DNA of 64,000 nt, from contig PMOB01000010.1 in NCBI GenBank assembly GCA_003161615.1, positions 1 to 64,000 on the forward strand, in the 5' to 3' direction. This document shows positions 28,452 to 37,082 of this stretch, piece by piece. Within the stretch, counting starts at the first letter, position 1, and each line of letters opens with the position of its first letter. The position numbers and the translations under genes are program-made. Origin of the DNA: Actinomycetota bacterium. GTDB taxonomy: Bacteria > Actinomycetota > Thermoleophilia > Gaiellales > Gaiellaceae. The notes beneath the pieces were generated by a model. It did no database searches. It had not been told where the DNA came from and worked only from the letters and a program-made list of their open reading frames with translations.

Positions 28452-29232
28452 GCTCCTCTTCTGGCCGGCGCTTCTCCTCTACGGGGAGGCGGCCGTCGGG
28501 TACCTCGGCGACGCGCGGCGGCCGGGGAGCGCGGGGCGGTTTGCGACGTGGGGAGTGCGGCTCGGCTGGCTCGCCCAGACCGCGCTTCTCGCCGTGCAGG
28601 CCGCGCGCGACGACGGCTTCCCGTGGGGGACGTGGGCGTCGTCGCTCGAGCTCTTCGTCTGGCTCGTCGTCTCCGCGTATCTGATCTGGGGTTGCCGGCG
28701 GCCGTATCGGTTGCTCGGCCTTGCCGTGATGCCGCTGGCGGTCGCGCTGCTCGTCGCGGCGCGTGCCGGCGGCGGAACGGGAATCGGGAGCGCGAACCAC
28801 TACTCGAACCTCTTCCTCGTCCTGCACGTCGGTTTCGTCCTCGCCGCGTTCGCGGGCTTGACGCTCGCGGCGGCGCTCTCCGGCCTCTACGTCTGGCAGG
28901 AGCGCAGGTTGAAGACGCGGCCGGCGACGATCCTGCGGCGTCCCGTGCCGGCGCTCGCGACGCTCGACGGGCTCGCGCTGCGTACGGTCGCGTGGTCGGT
29001 GCCGCTCCTGACGCTTGGGATCGCCGTCGGGCTCGGGCGCCTCGTGGCGCGCGGCGACCGCTTCGATGCGCTCATTGCGGCAACCGTCGCGACCTGGGTC
29101 GTCTGGTGTGCCTACCTCGGCCTGCGGCTCGTCGCCGGCTGGGCGGGACGGCGCGCCGCCTACCTCGCGCTCGTCGGCTTCGTGTTTGTCGTCGTCGTGC
29201 GACTTGCCTTGCCGGGGAGCCATTTCGCGTGA
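28444..29232 (+). CDS. hemX: CcsA/HemX-family cytochrome c assembly protein
   Basis: 262 aa from TTG 28444, overlapping ccmD by 8 nt. Eight hydrophobic segments. PWGTWASSLELFVWLV resembles the N-terminal motif of CcsA/HemX proteins, and HVGFVLAAFAGLTLAAALSGLYVWQERRLK carries a conserved His. It precedes hemA exactly as HemX does in Firmicutes, where HemX modulates HemA level; it could instead serve cytochrome c assembly with the adjacent ccm genes. No full WxWD heme motif is seen, which favours HemX. Confidence 0.75.
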   Translation: MAELLFWPALLLYGEAAVGYLGDARRPGSAGRFATWGVRLGWLAQTALLAVQAARDDGFPWGTWASSLELFVWLVVSAYLIWGCRRPYRLLGLAVMPLAVALLVAARAGGGTGIGSANHYSNLFLVLHVGFVLAAFAGLTLAAALSGLYVWQERRLKTRPATILRRPVPALATLDGLALRTVAWSVPLLTLGIAVGLGRLVARGDRFDALIAATVATWVVWCAYLGLRLVAGWAGRRAAYLALVGFVFVVVVRLALPGSHFA

Positions 29233-30431
29233 TTCGCCTCGTCCTCGTCGGCACGTCGCACCACCACGCACCGGTCGAGCTGCGCGAACGGGTCGCGCTC
29301 GAACGCGAGGAGGCGCAGGCGCTCGCCGCGCGTCTCGCCGAGGGAGGCCGGGAGGCTGTCTGCCTCTCGACGTGCAACCGCACCGAGCTCTATCTCGCTG
29401 CCGAGGACGGCGAGGCGGCGGAGCGCGACGCGGTCGCGGCGCTGGCCGAGCTCGAACCGGACGTCGAGCCGGCGCTCTACCGGCTGCAGGACCAGGCTGC
29501 GGCTCTCCACCTCTTCCGAGTCGCCGGCGGGCTCGACTCCCTCGTCCCCGGCGAGGGCGAGATTCTCGGGCAGGTGCGGGCCGCGCACCAGTTCGGCGCG
29601 ACGGGGTCGTTTCTCGACCGCGTCTTCCGGCAGGCGCTGCACGCAGGCCGAAAAGTGCGGACGCAGACCGCGATCGGCGAGAGCCCGGCGTCGGTCTCGT
29701 CCGCCGCCGCGGCCCTCGCGGAGCAGGTCTTCGGGAGCCTCGCCGGGCACTCGATTCTTCTCCTCGGCGCGGGCACGGTGAGCGAGCAGGCGGCGCGGAA
29801 CCTCCGCAGTCGCGGCGCCGAGATCGCCCTTGTCGCGAATAGCAAGACCGGCCGAGAGGAGATCGAGGAGCAGCTCGGTCTCGCCGACGTCGTGATCGCC
29901 TCGACGAACGCGCCGGGGGTAGTCCTCGACGCCGACGCCGTCGGTCGCGCGCTGCAGCGTCGGCGCGGCCGCCAGCTGCTGCTCGTCGATCTGGCCGTTC
30001 CGCGCGACCTCGATCCGGCGATTCGCGACCTCGACGGCTGCTACCTCTATGACATCGACGACCTCGAGGAGATCGTGGCCGAGACACTGTCGGGCCGCCG
30101 CCGCGAGGCGGAGCGGGCGGAGTCGCTCGTCGCCGCCGAGGCGGAGAAGTTCCACGAGTGGCACGCGTCGCTCGACGTGGTCCCGGCGATCGCGTCGCTG
30201 CGCGCGAGGGCGGAGGAGATCCGCACGGCGGAGCTGCGCAAGGCCGAGTCGCTGCTCGAGCGGCTCGACGACAGCCAGCGGCGCGCTGTCGAGTCGGTCA
30301 CCGCGCAGATCGTCAACAAGCTCCTCCATCTCCCGACCGTCCGCATGAAGCAGGCGGCCGCGGCAGCCGATGGGGTCCTCTATGCTGAGGCTGTGCGGCA
30401 CCTCTTCGGTCTCGGCGAGGACGAGCGCTGA
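29229..30431 (+). CDS. hemA: Glutamyl-tRNA reductase HemA with shortened nucleotide-binding loop
   Basis: 400 aa from GTG 29229 (GTGA with hemX). It reduces Glu-tRNA to glutamate-1-semialdehyde. Catalytic Cys in LSTCNRTELYL, then LDSLVPGEGEILGQVRAAH and HAGRKVRTQTAIGE. Rossmann motif LLGAGTVSEQAARNL is intact, but the usual VxNRTxxRAxxLA motif is VANSKTGREEIEEQLGLADV: NRT is lost and some 20 residues before LADVVIASTNAP are missing. The dimerisation helix region is complete. Still likely active; cofactor binding may differ. Confidence 0.93.
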   Translation: MIRLVLVGTSHHHAPVELRERVALEREEAQALAARLAEGGREAVCLSTCNRTELYLAAEDGEAAERDAVAALAELEPDVEPALYRLQDQAAALHLFRVAGGLDSLVPGEGEILGQVRAAHQFGATGSFLDRVFRQALHAGRKVRTQTAIGESPASVSSAAAALAEQVFGSLAGHSILLLGAGTVSEQAARNLRSRGAEIALVANSKTGREEIEEQLGLADVVIASTNAPGVVLDADAVGRALQRRRGRQLLLVDLAVPRDLDPAIRDLDGCYLYDIDDLEEIVAETLSGRRREAERAESLVAAEAEKFHEWHASLDVVPAIASLRARAEEIRTAELRKAESLLERLDDSQRRAVESVTAQIVNKLLHLPTVRMKQAAAAADGVLYAEAVRHLFGLGEDER

Positions 30432-30542
30432 AGGTCAGGCCCGTCAGTGGGCGTCCTCTGCCGCTCCAGGCGCCGACGGCTTTCATCCGGGTGCGGCCGC
30501 GGATCGCGGGTTGCGCCCCTCCCGTGCGGAGGACGATCGCCT

Positions 30543-31379
30543 GTGCTCGTCCGCGTCGGCAGCCGCGGCAGTAGGCTCGCCCTTACCCAGGCCGAGCGCG
30601 CCCTCGCGGCGTTGCGCGCGCCGGGGATCGAGCTTGCGGTCCTGCCCATCACCACGGCCGGCGACCGCGACCGCTCGCTGCCGTTCGGAGAGATCGGCTC
30701 GCGCGGCGTCTTCGTCAAGGAGCTCGAGGAGGCACTGCTCGAGCGACGGATTGACGTTGCGGTGCATTCCGCGAAGGATCTGACGGCGACCGATCCGGAG
30801 GGTCTGTCGATTGGCGCCTTCCTCCGGCGGGAGGACCCGCGCGACGCGCTCTGCGGCGCCGACGGGATCCGGCCGGGGATGCGGATCGGCACCGCGTCAG
30901 TGCGGCGGAAGGCCGAGCTGCTCGCGCTCGAGCCGTCGCTGGAGATCGAGCCGCTGCGCGGCAACGTCGACACGCGACTGCGGAAGCGCGGCGAGCGCGG
31001 CCTCGACGCGATCGTGCTCGCGGCGTGCGGGCTCGACCGGCTCGGGCTCGGTGCGGAGATCGGCTATCGCTTCAGCGTGGACGAGCTGTTGCCGGAGGCA
31101 GGCCAGGGTGCGCTGGCGCTGCAGGTTCGCACGGGGGAGGAGCACCTCGTGGCGGCCGCCGACGACGCCGAGACGCGGGAGCGTGTGGAGGCGGAGCGGA
31201 TCGTGATCGCAGTGGTGGGCGGTGGATGCCTCGCGCCCGTTGCGGCCCACCACGACGGGGAGACGTTGATGGGCATGGTCGCGGCGGAAGACGGGTCATG
31301 GCTCGAGCGGCGCTCCGGGCCGGACGCGCGAGCGCTCGGCGAGGAGCTCGCGGCGATCGCATCCAGTCGCGGCGGGTGA
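30543..31379 (+). CDS. hemC: Porphobilinogen deaminase (hydroxymethylbilane synthase)
   Basis: 278 aa from GTG 30543, chosen since VRVGSRGSRLALTQAE is the conserved N-terminus and GGAGG lies about 10 nt upstream. Key motifs: VHSAKDLTATDPEGL (catalytic Asp region is HSAKD), RIGTASVRRKAELLA, RGNVDTRLRKRGE and the dipyrromethane Cys in GGGCLAPVAAHH. The 111-nt hemA-hemC gap has no recognisable gene or riboswitch. Confidence 0.96.
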   Translation: MLVRVGSRGSRLALTQAERALAALRAPGIELAVLPITTAGDRDRSLPFGEIGSRGVFVKELEEALLERRIDVAVHSAKDLTATDPEGLSIGAFLRREDPRDALCGADGIRPGMRIGTASVRRKAELLALEPSLEIEPLRGNVDTRLRKRGERGLDAIVLAACGLDRLGLGAEIGYRFSVDELLPEAGQGALALQVRTGEEHLVAAADDAETRERVEAERIVIAVVGGGCLAPVAAHHDGETLMGMVAAEDGSWLERRSGPDARALGEELAAIASSRGG

Positions 31380-31457
31380 GCGGGAAATTGACGCTTTCGC
31401 CGCGAAGTCCGCACGGCCGCGCGACACACTCCGGCCTACTCTCTGATTCCCCGTGGT

Positions 31458-31480
31458 GGGTGGGGGTTTGGGATGGTGGG
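31458..31480 (+). promoter_or_regulatory. G-quadruplex motif over the hemD start codon
   Basis: GGG-T-GGGGG-TTT-GGG-ATGGT-GGG fits the G3+N1-7 fourfold rule and contains the hemD ATG (31473) and its only possible Shine-Dalgarno. TACTCT (31437-31442) upstream is a plausible -10, giving a leader of about 24 nt made mainly of this motif. Confidence 0.6.
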
Positions 31481-32144
31481 TGAGAGCCTCCGTCCTCGCG
31501 TCGCCGTCACCCGAGCCGCCGGCCAGGCCGACGAGCTTGCGCAGCGGCTCGAGACGGTCGGCTGCGTGCCCGTTCTTTGGCCGTTGATCGCGATCGAGCC
31601 GCTCGGCGACGAGCCGGTCGACCCGAGCGGCTACGACTGGGTCGTCGTCACGAGCCCGAACGGCGCCGCCGAGCTCGCGCGTCGGCTCACTTCCCCACCG
31701 CAGCGCGTTGCAGCGATCGGCCCGGGAACCGCCGCCGCGCTTCGCGGGCACGGCATCGAGCCCGACCTCGTTCCGTCCGACTCCACACAGGAGGGCCTGC
31801 TTGCCGAGCTGCCGCGCCCGGCCGGTCGCGTCCTCCTCGCCGCAGCGGAGGGAGCCCGGCAGCTTCTCGCCGAGGAGCTCGTCGCTGACTTCCTGCCGCT
31901 GTACCGCACCGTCGAGCTCGCGCCCGTCGAGACGCCCGAGCTCGACCTCGTCCTGCTCGCCTCGCCCTCTGCGGCGCGCGCGCTCGCTCGCACCAAGGCC
32001 CGCGCCGTTCCCGTCGTCGCCATCGGCCCTCAGACCGCCGGCGCCGCACGCGACCTCGGCCTCACGATCGCCGCCGAGGCCGACAGTCACGACCTCGACG
32101 GCCTAGTCGCGTCCCTCCGGCGCGCACTCGCCGCGAAGGGCTAG
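31473..32144 (+). CDS. hemD: Uroporphyrinogen-III synthase
   Basis: 223 aa, two-domain HemD fold: RVAVTRAAGQADELAQRLE, YDWVVVTSPNGAAELARRL, RVAAIGPGTAAALRGHGIEPDLVP and the C-terminal VVAIGPQTAGAARDLGL, the conserved hallmark. It closes hydroxymethylbilane to uroporphyrinogen III. Divergent family, but the hemA-hemC-hemD order supports it. The stop TAG also begins a TAGCCT hexamer before the next gene. Confidence 0.92.
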   Translation: MVGESLRPRVAVTRAAGQADELAQRLETVGCVPVLWPLIAIEPLGDEPVDPSGYDWVVVTSPNGAAELARRLTSPPQRVAAIGPGTAAALRGHGIEPDLVPSDSTQEGLLAELPRPAGRVLLAAAEGARQLLAEELVADFLPLYRTVELAPVETPELDLVLLASPSAARALARTKARAVPVVAIGPQTAGAARDLGLTIAAEADSHDLDGLVASLRRALAAKG

Positions 32145-32147
32145 CCT
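32142..32147 (+). promoter_or_regulatory. -10-like TAGCCT using the hemD stop codon
   Basis: TAGCCT-N9-ATG(32157); the TAG is the hemD stop. Would give a transcript with a 2-3 nt leader. Confidence 0.35.
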
Positions 32148-32156
32148 CGGCCGTCT

Positions 32157-32969
32157 ATGGCGCCGCTGATCACCTTCCTCAGCGACTTCGGTCTCGCCGA
32201 CCACTTCGTCGGCACGTGCCGCGGCGTCATCGCGACGATCGCCCCGGACGCCCGTGTCATCGACATCACACACGGGATCCGGCCAGGCCGGATCCTGCAA
32301 GGGGCACTCACGCTCGCGAACACGCTGCCCTACATGCCAGCAGGAGTTCACCTCGCCGTCGTCGACCCCGGCGTAGGCGGCGAGCGCCGCGCTCTCGCGA
32401 TCCGGGACGAGGATGGACGCCTCCACGTCGGCCCCGACAACGGCCTTCTCCTGCCCGCGGTCGACCGCTTCGGCGGGGTCGCGGCAGCGTACGAGCTCGC
32501 GAACCCGGACTACTCGCTCCAGCCCGTCTCCCGGACGTTCCACGGCCGTGACCTCTTCGCGCCCGCGACGGCCCACCTCGCGCGGGGCGTCGAGCCTGCG
32601 GAGCTCGGCCCGCCGGTCGACCCCGACGCGCTCGTGCGCCTCGAGATCCCGCAGCCGCAAGTCGGTGCCAACCGGGTGCGCGCCACCGCCCTCGGCATCG
32701 ACCGCTTCGGCAACGTCGCGCTCAACCTGAGGCGCGACCAGCTTGGCGCAACCGACCTCGGCGCCGGCACACGGATCGAGATCACCTGTCGCGGCGAGCA
32801 CTTCTACGCCGTGTCCGCGAGGACGTTCGCCGACGCACCGCGCGGCCAGTTGATCCTCTACGAGGACAGTTACGGCAGCCTCGCTCTCGCCGTCTCGAAC
32901 GGCGACGCCGCGCAACTCCTGCGCGCGCAGGAAGGGACGGAGATCCTGCTCGGGCTCGACGCCCCGTGA
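32157..32969 (+). CDS. SAM hydroxide adenosyltransferase (DUF62 family)
   Basis: 270 aa. N-terminal ITFLSDFGLADHFVGTCRGVI, DITHGIRPG, VHLAVVDPGVGG and VGPDNGLLLPA are the signatures of the duf62/SAM_adeno_trans family related to fluorinase and chlorinase; the Asp-Arg-His water-activating triad of hydrolytic members appears present (D in SDFG, RR, FHGRDLFAP). These enzymes cleave SAM to adenosine and methionine. Role in cells unclear. Last plus gene of the ccm-hem cluster; terminator downstream. Confidence 0.9.
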   Translation: MAPLITFLSDFGLADHFVGTCRGVIATIAPDARVIDITHGIRPGRILQGALTLANTLPYMPAGVHLAVVDPGVGGERRALAIRDEDGRLHVGPDNGLLLPAVDRFGGVAAAYELANPDYSLQPVSRTFHGRDLFAPATAHLARGVEPAELGPPVDPDALVRLEIPQPQVGANRVRATALGIDRFGNVALNLRRDQLGATDLGAGTRIEITCRGEHFYAVSARTFADAPRGQLILYEDSYGSLALAVSNGDAAQLLRAQEGTEILLGLDAP

Positions 32970-33045
32970 TCCCGGCCGCCGGGGCTTCGCGGAATTTGCG
33001 GAATTCTCGGCGCCGGCGGCAACCGCGCTGCGCGCAACGAGGCAG

Positions 33046-33140
33046 TAGGCTCCGGCCAACGGTCGTCCGCGACACGGTCACACCGGTCCGAACGGCCTGA
33101 GGCCCCCGAAGGCGTCACCGCCGTCGGGGGCCTCGTCGTT
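33046..33140 (+). ncRNA. Possible small RNA with own -10 and terminator
   Basis: TAGGCT at 33046-33051 is followed by about 45 nt without an ORF and then a strong hairpin ending GTCGTT. If the hexamer is active, an RNA of about 75-80 nt would result. No family is recognised and no -35 is visible, so this is a weak proposal. Confidence 0.25.
33099..33134. terminator. Strong bidirectional hairpin between convergent genes
   Basis: GAGGCCCCCGA...TCGGGGGCCTC, 11-bp perfect stem with an inner GGCG/CGCC pairing. It lies between the SAM-HAT stop and the permease stop. Only GTCGTT follows on the plus strand, a poor U-tract. Confidence 0.8.
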
Positions 33141-33151
33141 ACTGCGCGGTG

Positions 33152-34612
33152 CTAGGTCAGGTGGCCGCCGAACCAGCTGACGTGCTGCTGGAGGAACGGC
33201 ACGAGGAAGTAGAGGACGAACGCCGCGGTCACGACCCACATGATCGGGTGGATCCGCTTCCACTCACGCCGCGCCGCACAGATCAGCGTGTACGTGATGA
33301 AGCCGAAGCCGATCCCGTTCGTGATCGAGTACGTGAACGGCATGACGACGATCGTGAGCGCAGCCGAAAGGCCGATTGCGAGATCGTGGAAGTCGATCCC
33401 TGCGAGCTTGGAGGCGCCTTCGCCCTCGGCCTCGCCCTCCATCTCGGTGAGCGTCGAGATCATCAGCCAGCCGACGACGATCAGCGCTGCCGCCGTCGCC
33501 TGCGCCGGAACCATCCCGATCAGCGGCGAGATGAACATGAACGGGAAGAAGAGCAGCCCGGCCACGACCGCGACCCAGCCGGTGCGGCCGCCGGCCGCGA
33601 CGCCCGAGCCCGACTCGATGTACGTCGTCGCCGACGAGGCGGAAGCCGCGCCGCCCGCCACGGCCGCGAGGCCGTCGACGATCAGAGCCTTCTTGAACTC
33701 CGGGATGTTGCCCTCGGAGTCGACGTAGCCCGCCGCGTTGCCGACGCCGATCGCCGTCCCCGAAAAGTCGAAGAAGTCGCTCAGGAACAGGGAGAAGACC
33801 CAGACGAGCGAGGCGATCACTCCGAGCTGCGTGCTCGAGAAGGAGTGCATGCTGATCTTGCCGAGCAGGCCGAAGTTCGGCGAGGCGTAGAGGTGATGCC
33901 AGCCCGGCCACGTCGCCACCGACGTGCCGAAGACGCGGTGGTGGCTGACGAGCGCGTTGATGACCGTCGCCACGATTGTCGTGCCGATGATCCCGACGAT
34001 CAGATCCCCCTTGAACCGGATCGCTCGCATCGCGAAGGTGAAGAGAATCCCGAAGATCGCAACGAAGATCGGCCAGGTCGTGAAGCTGCCGAGCTGGACC
34101 GGTGTGCCGTTCGCCGGGATGGACGCGACGATGCCCGAGTTGTAGAGCCCGATGAACGCGATGAAAAGCCCGATGCCGATCGCGATCGCTTTCTTCAGCT
34201 CGAGCGGGATCGCCCTGAAGATCAGCTCGCGCAAGCCGCTGACCGCGAGGATGACCATCGCGACACCCTCGAGCACGACGAGTCCCATCGCTTCCGGGAA
34301 GCTCGCCTTGCCGCTCGCGACGAGACCGTACGCCACGACCGCGTTCAGACCGAGGCCCGGCGCGATCGCATAGGCGTAGTTCGTCGTGATCCCCATCAGC
34401 ATCGACATCACGCCGGCGACGAGGCAGGTGCTCGTCAGGACGGCGGAGAACGCGAGCGGAGCGCCGAATTTCGGCGTCGCGCCCGTGAGGATGATCGGGT
34501 TGAGGAAAATGATGTACGACATCACGACGAATGTCGTGACGCCGGCCATCGTGTCCCGCCCGAGTGTCGTGCCTCGCGCGGCAAAGCCGAAGTAACGCTC
34601 CAGCGTGCTCAT
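33152..34612 (-). CDS. AzgA-type (NCS2) purine permease
   Basis: 486 aa, about 13 TM helices. Signatures: the start LERYFGFAARGTTLGRDTMAGVTTFVVMSYIIFLNP, GLGLNAVVAYGLV, GLFIAFIGLYNSGIV, LSDFFDFSGTAIGVG and SATTYIESGSGVAAGGRTGW, all typical of the guanine/hypoxanthine/adenine AzgA branch. Imports purines by proton symport. ATG 34612 has GGGGAGGG upstream. The track ORF runs further upstream through the leader. No purine riboswitch is seen. Confidence 0.95.
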   Translation of the reverse strand: MSTLERYFGFAARGTTLGRDTMAGVTTFVVMSYIIFLNPIILTGATPKFGAPLAFSAVLTSTCLVAGVMSMLMGITTNYAYAIAPGLGLNAVVAYGLVASGKASFPEAMGLVVLEGVAMVILAVSGLRELIFRAIPLELKKAIAIGIGLFIAFIGLYNSGIVASIPANGTPVQLGSFTTWPIFVAIFGILFTFAMRAIRFKGDLIVGIIGTTIVATVINALVSHHRVFGTSVATWPGWHHLYASPNFGLLGKISMHSFSSTQLGVIASLVWVFSLFLSDFFDFSGTAIGVGNAAGYVDSEGNIPEFKKALIVDGLAAVAGGAASASSATTYIESGSGVAAGGRTGWVAVVAGLLFFPFMFISPLIGMVPAQATAAALIVVGWLMISTLTEMEGEAEGEGASKLAGIDFHDLAIGLSAALTIVVMPFTYSITNGIGFGFITYTLICAARREWKRIHPIMWVVTAAFVLYFLVPFLQQHVSWFGGHLT

Positions 34613-34659
34613 GTCCGTGCTTCCCTCCCCTTGAAAAGTGAACGGCCCGAGACAGGGAG

Positions 34660-34687
34660 AACGTAAAGCCTGGCGGGGACGGATCAA
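34660..34687 (-). promoter_or_regulatory. Permease promoter candidate
   Basis: Minus strand TTGATC-N16-TACGTT, about 48 nt before the permease ATG. A classic leadered promoter, unlike its neighbours. Confidence 0.45.
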
Positions 34688-34694
34688 GGCCCGC

Positions 34695-34710
34695 GCGGGC
34701 GAAAGCCCGC
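34695..34710. terminator. GCGGGC-GAAA-GCCCGC hairpin after tRNA-Phe
   Basis: Perfect 6-bp stem closing a four-base loop, 22 nt past the tRNA-Phe 3' end. No U-tract on the minus strand; it may terminate or protect the tRNA transcript. Confidence 0.35.
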
Positions 34711-34732
34711 ACATTGCGGAGAAAAACGCGAG

Positions 34733-34805
34733 TGGCGAGGGCCGGACTCGAACCGGCGACACCCCGGTTTTCAGCCGAGTGCTCTACCAGCTGAGCTACC
34801 TCGCC
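34733..34805 (-). tRNA. tRNA-Phe (anticodon GAA)
   Basis: 73 nt on the minus strand: acceptor GGCGAGG with CCTCGCC, D-arm GCTCAGCTGGTAGAGC, anticodon arm CTCGGCTGAAAACCGGG with GAA, T-arm CGCCGGTTCGAGTCCGGC, discriminator A, no encoded CCA. TACACT (34827-34822) is a likely -10, 16 nt upstream. Confidence 0.97.
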
Positions 34806-34839
34806 GCGCCAGGCGGCGGTCAGTGTAACCAGGTGGAGC

Positions 34840-34845
34840 TAGCCT
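34840..34845 (+). promoter_or_regulatory. -10 element for leaderless rocF
   Basis: TAGCCT-N7-GTG(34853). It lies 13 bp from the divergent tRNA-Phe -10. Confidence 0.6.
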
Positions 34846-34852
34846 CTCCGCG

Positions 34853-35767
34853 GTGAGTGTCGAGACGAAGCCACGGGAGATTGCCGTGATCGGCGCGCCG
34901 ATGGATCTCGGCGCGGGCCGGCGCGGGGTCGACATGGGCCCGTCGGCGATCCGCTACGCGGGCATCGAGCAGCACCTCGTCTCCAAGCTCGGCGTCACCG
35001 TGTCGGACATCGGCAACGTTCTCGCGCCGGTCGCCGAGTCGACGGACGAGGGGGACGAGAACGCTCGCTTCCTCGAGCAGATCCTCGACCTCTGCAACCG
35101 CGTCGCCAAGCTCGTGGCGGAGGCGGCTCGTCGCGGCGCGATGCCGCTCGTGCTCGGCGGCGACCACTCCGTCGCGCTCGGCTCGCTCGTGGGGATGGCG
35201 CAGGCGCGCGGCCGGGGCGGCGTCGTCTGGGTCGACGCCCACGGCGACCTCAACACGCCGGCGACATCGCCGACCGGGAACGTGCACGGCATGGTGCTCG
35301 CCGCCGCGCTCGGGCTTGCGGGCGAGGCGTTCGGCCGGGACGACTGGCCGCTGCCCGCCATCGAGTCTGGAAAGCTCGCGCTCGTCGGCGTCCGCTCGCT
35401 CGACGACGGGGAGCGGAAGCTCCTCCACGAGCTCGAGGCGAAGGTGTTCACGATGAGCGAGGTCGACCGGATCGGCATCGAGCCGTGCATGCGCGAGGCG
35501 CTGGCGCACGCATCCGGGGCCGGCTTCCTCCACGTCTCGCTCGACATGGATGCCGTGGATCCCGACGTGGCGCCCGGCGTCGGCACGCCGGTGCGCGGCG
35601 GCCTCTCCTACCGCGAGGCGCACCTCGCGATGGAGACGGTTGCGGAGTTCGGGTTCGCCGACTCGATGGATGTCGTCGAGGTCAACCCGATCCTCGACCG
35701 CGAAAACACGACCGGCCAACTCGCCGTCGAGCTCGTCGCCTCCGCCCTCGGCGCCACCATCCTCTGA
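34853..35767 (+). CDS. rocF: Arginase
   Basis: 304 aa ureohydrolase that splits arginine to ornithine and urea. N-terminal IAVIGAPMDLGAGRRGVDMGPSAIR is arginase-specific. Mn ligands: VLGGDHSVALG, WVDAHGDLNTPATSPTGNVHGM and SLDMDAVDPDVAPGVGTPV. The SxxxNxHGM variant fits arginase rather than agmatinase. GTG 34853 sits 7 nt after a TAGCCT hexamer. Convergent with rarA, 49 nt between stops. Confidence 0.95.
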   Translation: MSVETKPREIAVIGAPMDLGAGRRGVDMGPSAIRYAGIEQHLVSKLGVTVSDIGNVLAPVAESTDEGDENARFLEQILDLCNRVAKLVAEAARRGAMPLVLGGDHSVALGSLVGMAQARGRGGVVWVDAHGDLNTPATSPTGNVHGMVLAAALGLAGEAFGRDDWPLPAIESGKLALVGVRSLDDGERKLLHELEAKVFTMSEVDRIGIEPCMREALAHASGAGFLHVSLDMDAVDPDVAPGVGTPVRGGLSYREAHLAMETVAEFGFADSMDVVEVNPILDRENTTGQLAVELVASALGATIL

Positions 35768-35800
35768 AGAGCTACTCCGGCGCGTCCATTCCACCGATGT

Positions 35801-35819
35801 TAGGCGAGCGCTCCGCCTA
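35801..35819. repeat. TAGGCG...CGCCTA inverted repeat between rocF and rarA
   Basis: 6-bp arms around AGCGCTC; the right arm contains the rarA stop. Possible weak bidirectional terminator without a U-tract. Confidence 0.35.
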
Positions 35820-37076
35820 CGACTCGCTTTCGCCTGACTCCTCTTCGCCGTTTCCGGACGGTTCGTAGTACGTCCGGTCCCGTAGCTCCTCGGGGAGGTA
35901 GCTCGCCTCGAAGCCGGCCGGATCGCCGTGCGGGTAGACGTAGCCCTCGCCGTGGCCGAGCTTGCGGCCGTACCAGGAGGCGTTGCGCAGCGCCTTCGGC
36001 GGGCGGCTCGCGCCATGCTCGAGGACGTCGGCTGTGGCGCGGTTCAGCGCCATGTAGCTCGCGTTGGATTTCGGCGCCCGCGCGAGATAGATCGCCGCCT
36101 GGGAGAGGTTGAGCCGCGCTTCGGGCAGTCCGACGTGCTCGACCGCCTGCGCCGCCGCGACCGCAACGAGCAGTGCGCGCGGATCTGCGTTGCCGATGTC
36201 CTCGGAGGCGAGGACGATCATGCGCCGGGCGATGAACCGCGCATCCTCGCCGCCCTCGAGCATCGCGGCGAGGTAGTAGACGGCCGCGTCGGCGTCGCTG
36301 CCCCGCATCGACTTGATGAAGGCGGACGTGTAGTCGTAGTGCGCGTCGCCGGCCTTGTCGTAGACGAGCGGCGGCTTGCGCGCGGCGTCCTCGACGTTCT
36401 CGACCGTGACCGCGCCGGTCGCCGTCTCGTGCGCGAGCTCGACGATGTTCAGCGCCGTGCGCGCGTCGCCTCCCGAGCGCTGGGCGATCAGTTGGACGAC
36501 CTCGTCGGACGCCTCGCCGCCGACCTCCGCCAGCCCGTGGCGGACCACGACTTCCATCTCCTCCGGCGTAAGCGTCTCGAGCTCGTAGACCTGCGTCCGC
36601 GAGATGAGCGCGGAGTTGACCTCGTAGTACGGGTTCTCGGTCGTCGCGCCGATCAGCGTCAGGAGGCCGACCTCGACGCCCGGGAGGAGCGCGTCCTGCT
36701 GCGCCTTGTTGAAGCGGTGGATCTCGTCGAGGAAGAGGATCGTGCGCGTTCCGCTCGTGCCGAGTCTCTCCCGCGCCCGCGCGAGCACCTCGCGCACGTC
36801 CTTCACCGTCGCCGACACCGCCGACAGCTCCTCGAACGCGGCGCCGGTCGTCGCCGCGACGATCCGGGCGAGCGTCGTCTTCCCGCTGCCGGGCGGGCCG
36901 TAGAAAATCGAGGAGTGGACTCGGTCCTCTTCGATCGCGCGCCGCAGCGCCGAGCCTTCGCCGAGGATGTGCCGCTGCCCGACGAAGTCGTCGAGCGTCG
37001 ACGGACGCAGCCGCTGCGCGAGCGGTGCGAACTCGCTGCTGCGGCGGTCGGCCGCCTCGGAGAAGAGATCCGACAT
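35817..37076 (-). CDS. rarA: RarA/MgsA replication-associated AAA+ ATPase
   Basis: 419 aa. [26 protein letters not shown], Walker [16 protein letters not shown], Walker [21 protein letters not shown], sensor LIGATTENP and arginine-rich C-terminal [28 protein letters not shown] and [17 protein letters not shown] are typical. Acts at stalled forks with SSB. ATG 37076; CATACT lies 6 nt upstream. Diverges from the M20 peptidase with 20 nt between starts. Confidence 0.95.
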   Translation of the reverse strand: MSDLFSEAADRRSSEFAPLAQRLRPSTLDDFVGQRHILGEGSALRRAIEEDRVHSSIFYGPPGSGKTTLARIVAATTGAAFEELSAVSATVKDVREVLARARERLGTSGTRTILFLDEIHRFNKAQQDALLPGVEVGLLTLIGATTENPYYEVNSALISRTQVYELETLTPEEMEVVVRHGLAEVGGEASDEVVQLIAQRSGGDARTALNIVELAHETATGAVTVENVEDAARKPPLVYDKAGDAHYDYTSAFIKSMRGSDADAAVYYLAAMLEGGEDARFIARRMIVLASEDIGNADPRALLVAVAAAQAVEHVGLPEARLNLSQAAIYLARAPKSNASYMALNRATADVLEHGASRPPKALRNASWYGRKLGHGEGYVYPHGDPAGFEASYLPEELRDRTYYEPSGNGEEESGESES

Positions 37077-37082
37077 GAACGA

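Noticed and set aside
28357-30087. 576-aa minus-strand ORF across hemX/hemA
   Set aside because: Arg/Pro-rich shadow of the hem genes on the other strand.
33149-34666. 505-aa plus-strand ORF opposite the purine permease
   Set aside because: Mirror frame of a conserved membrane protein; sequence is low-complexity charged and unlike any fold.
34613-34732. Purine riboswitch before the AzgA permease
   Set aside because: The conserved purine aptamer loops are absent; only a GC hairpin and a plain promoter are seen.
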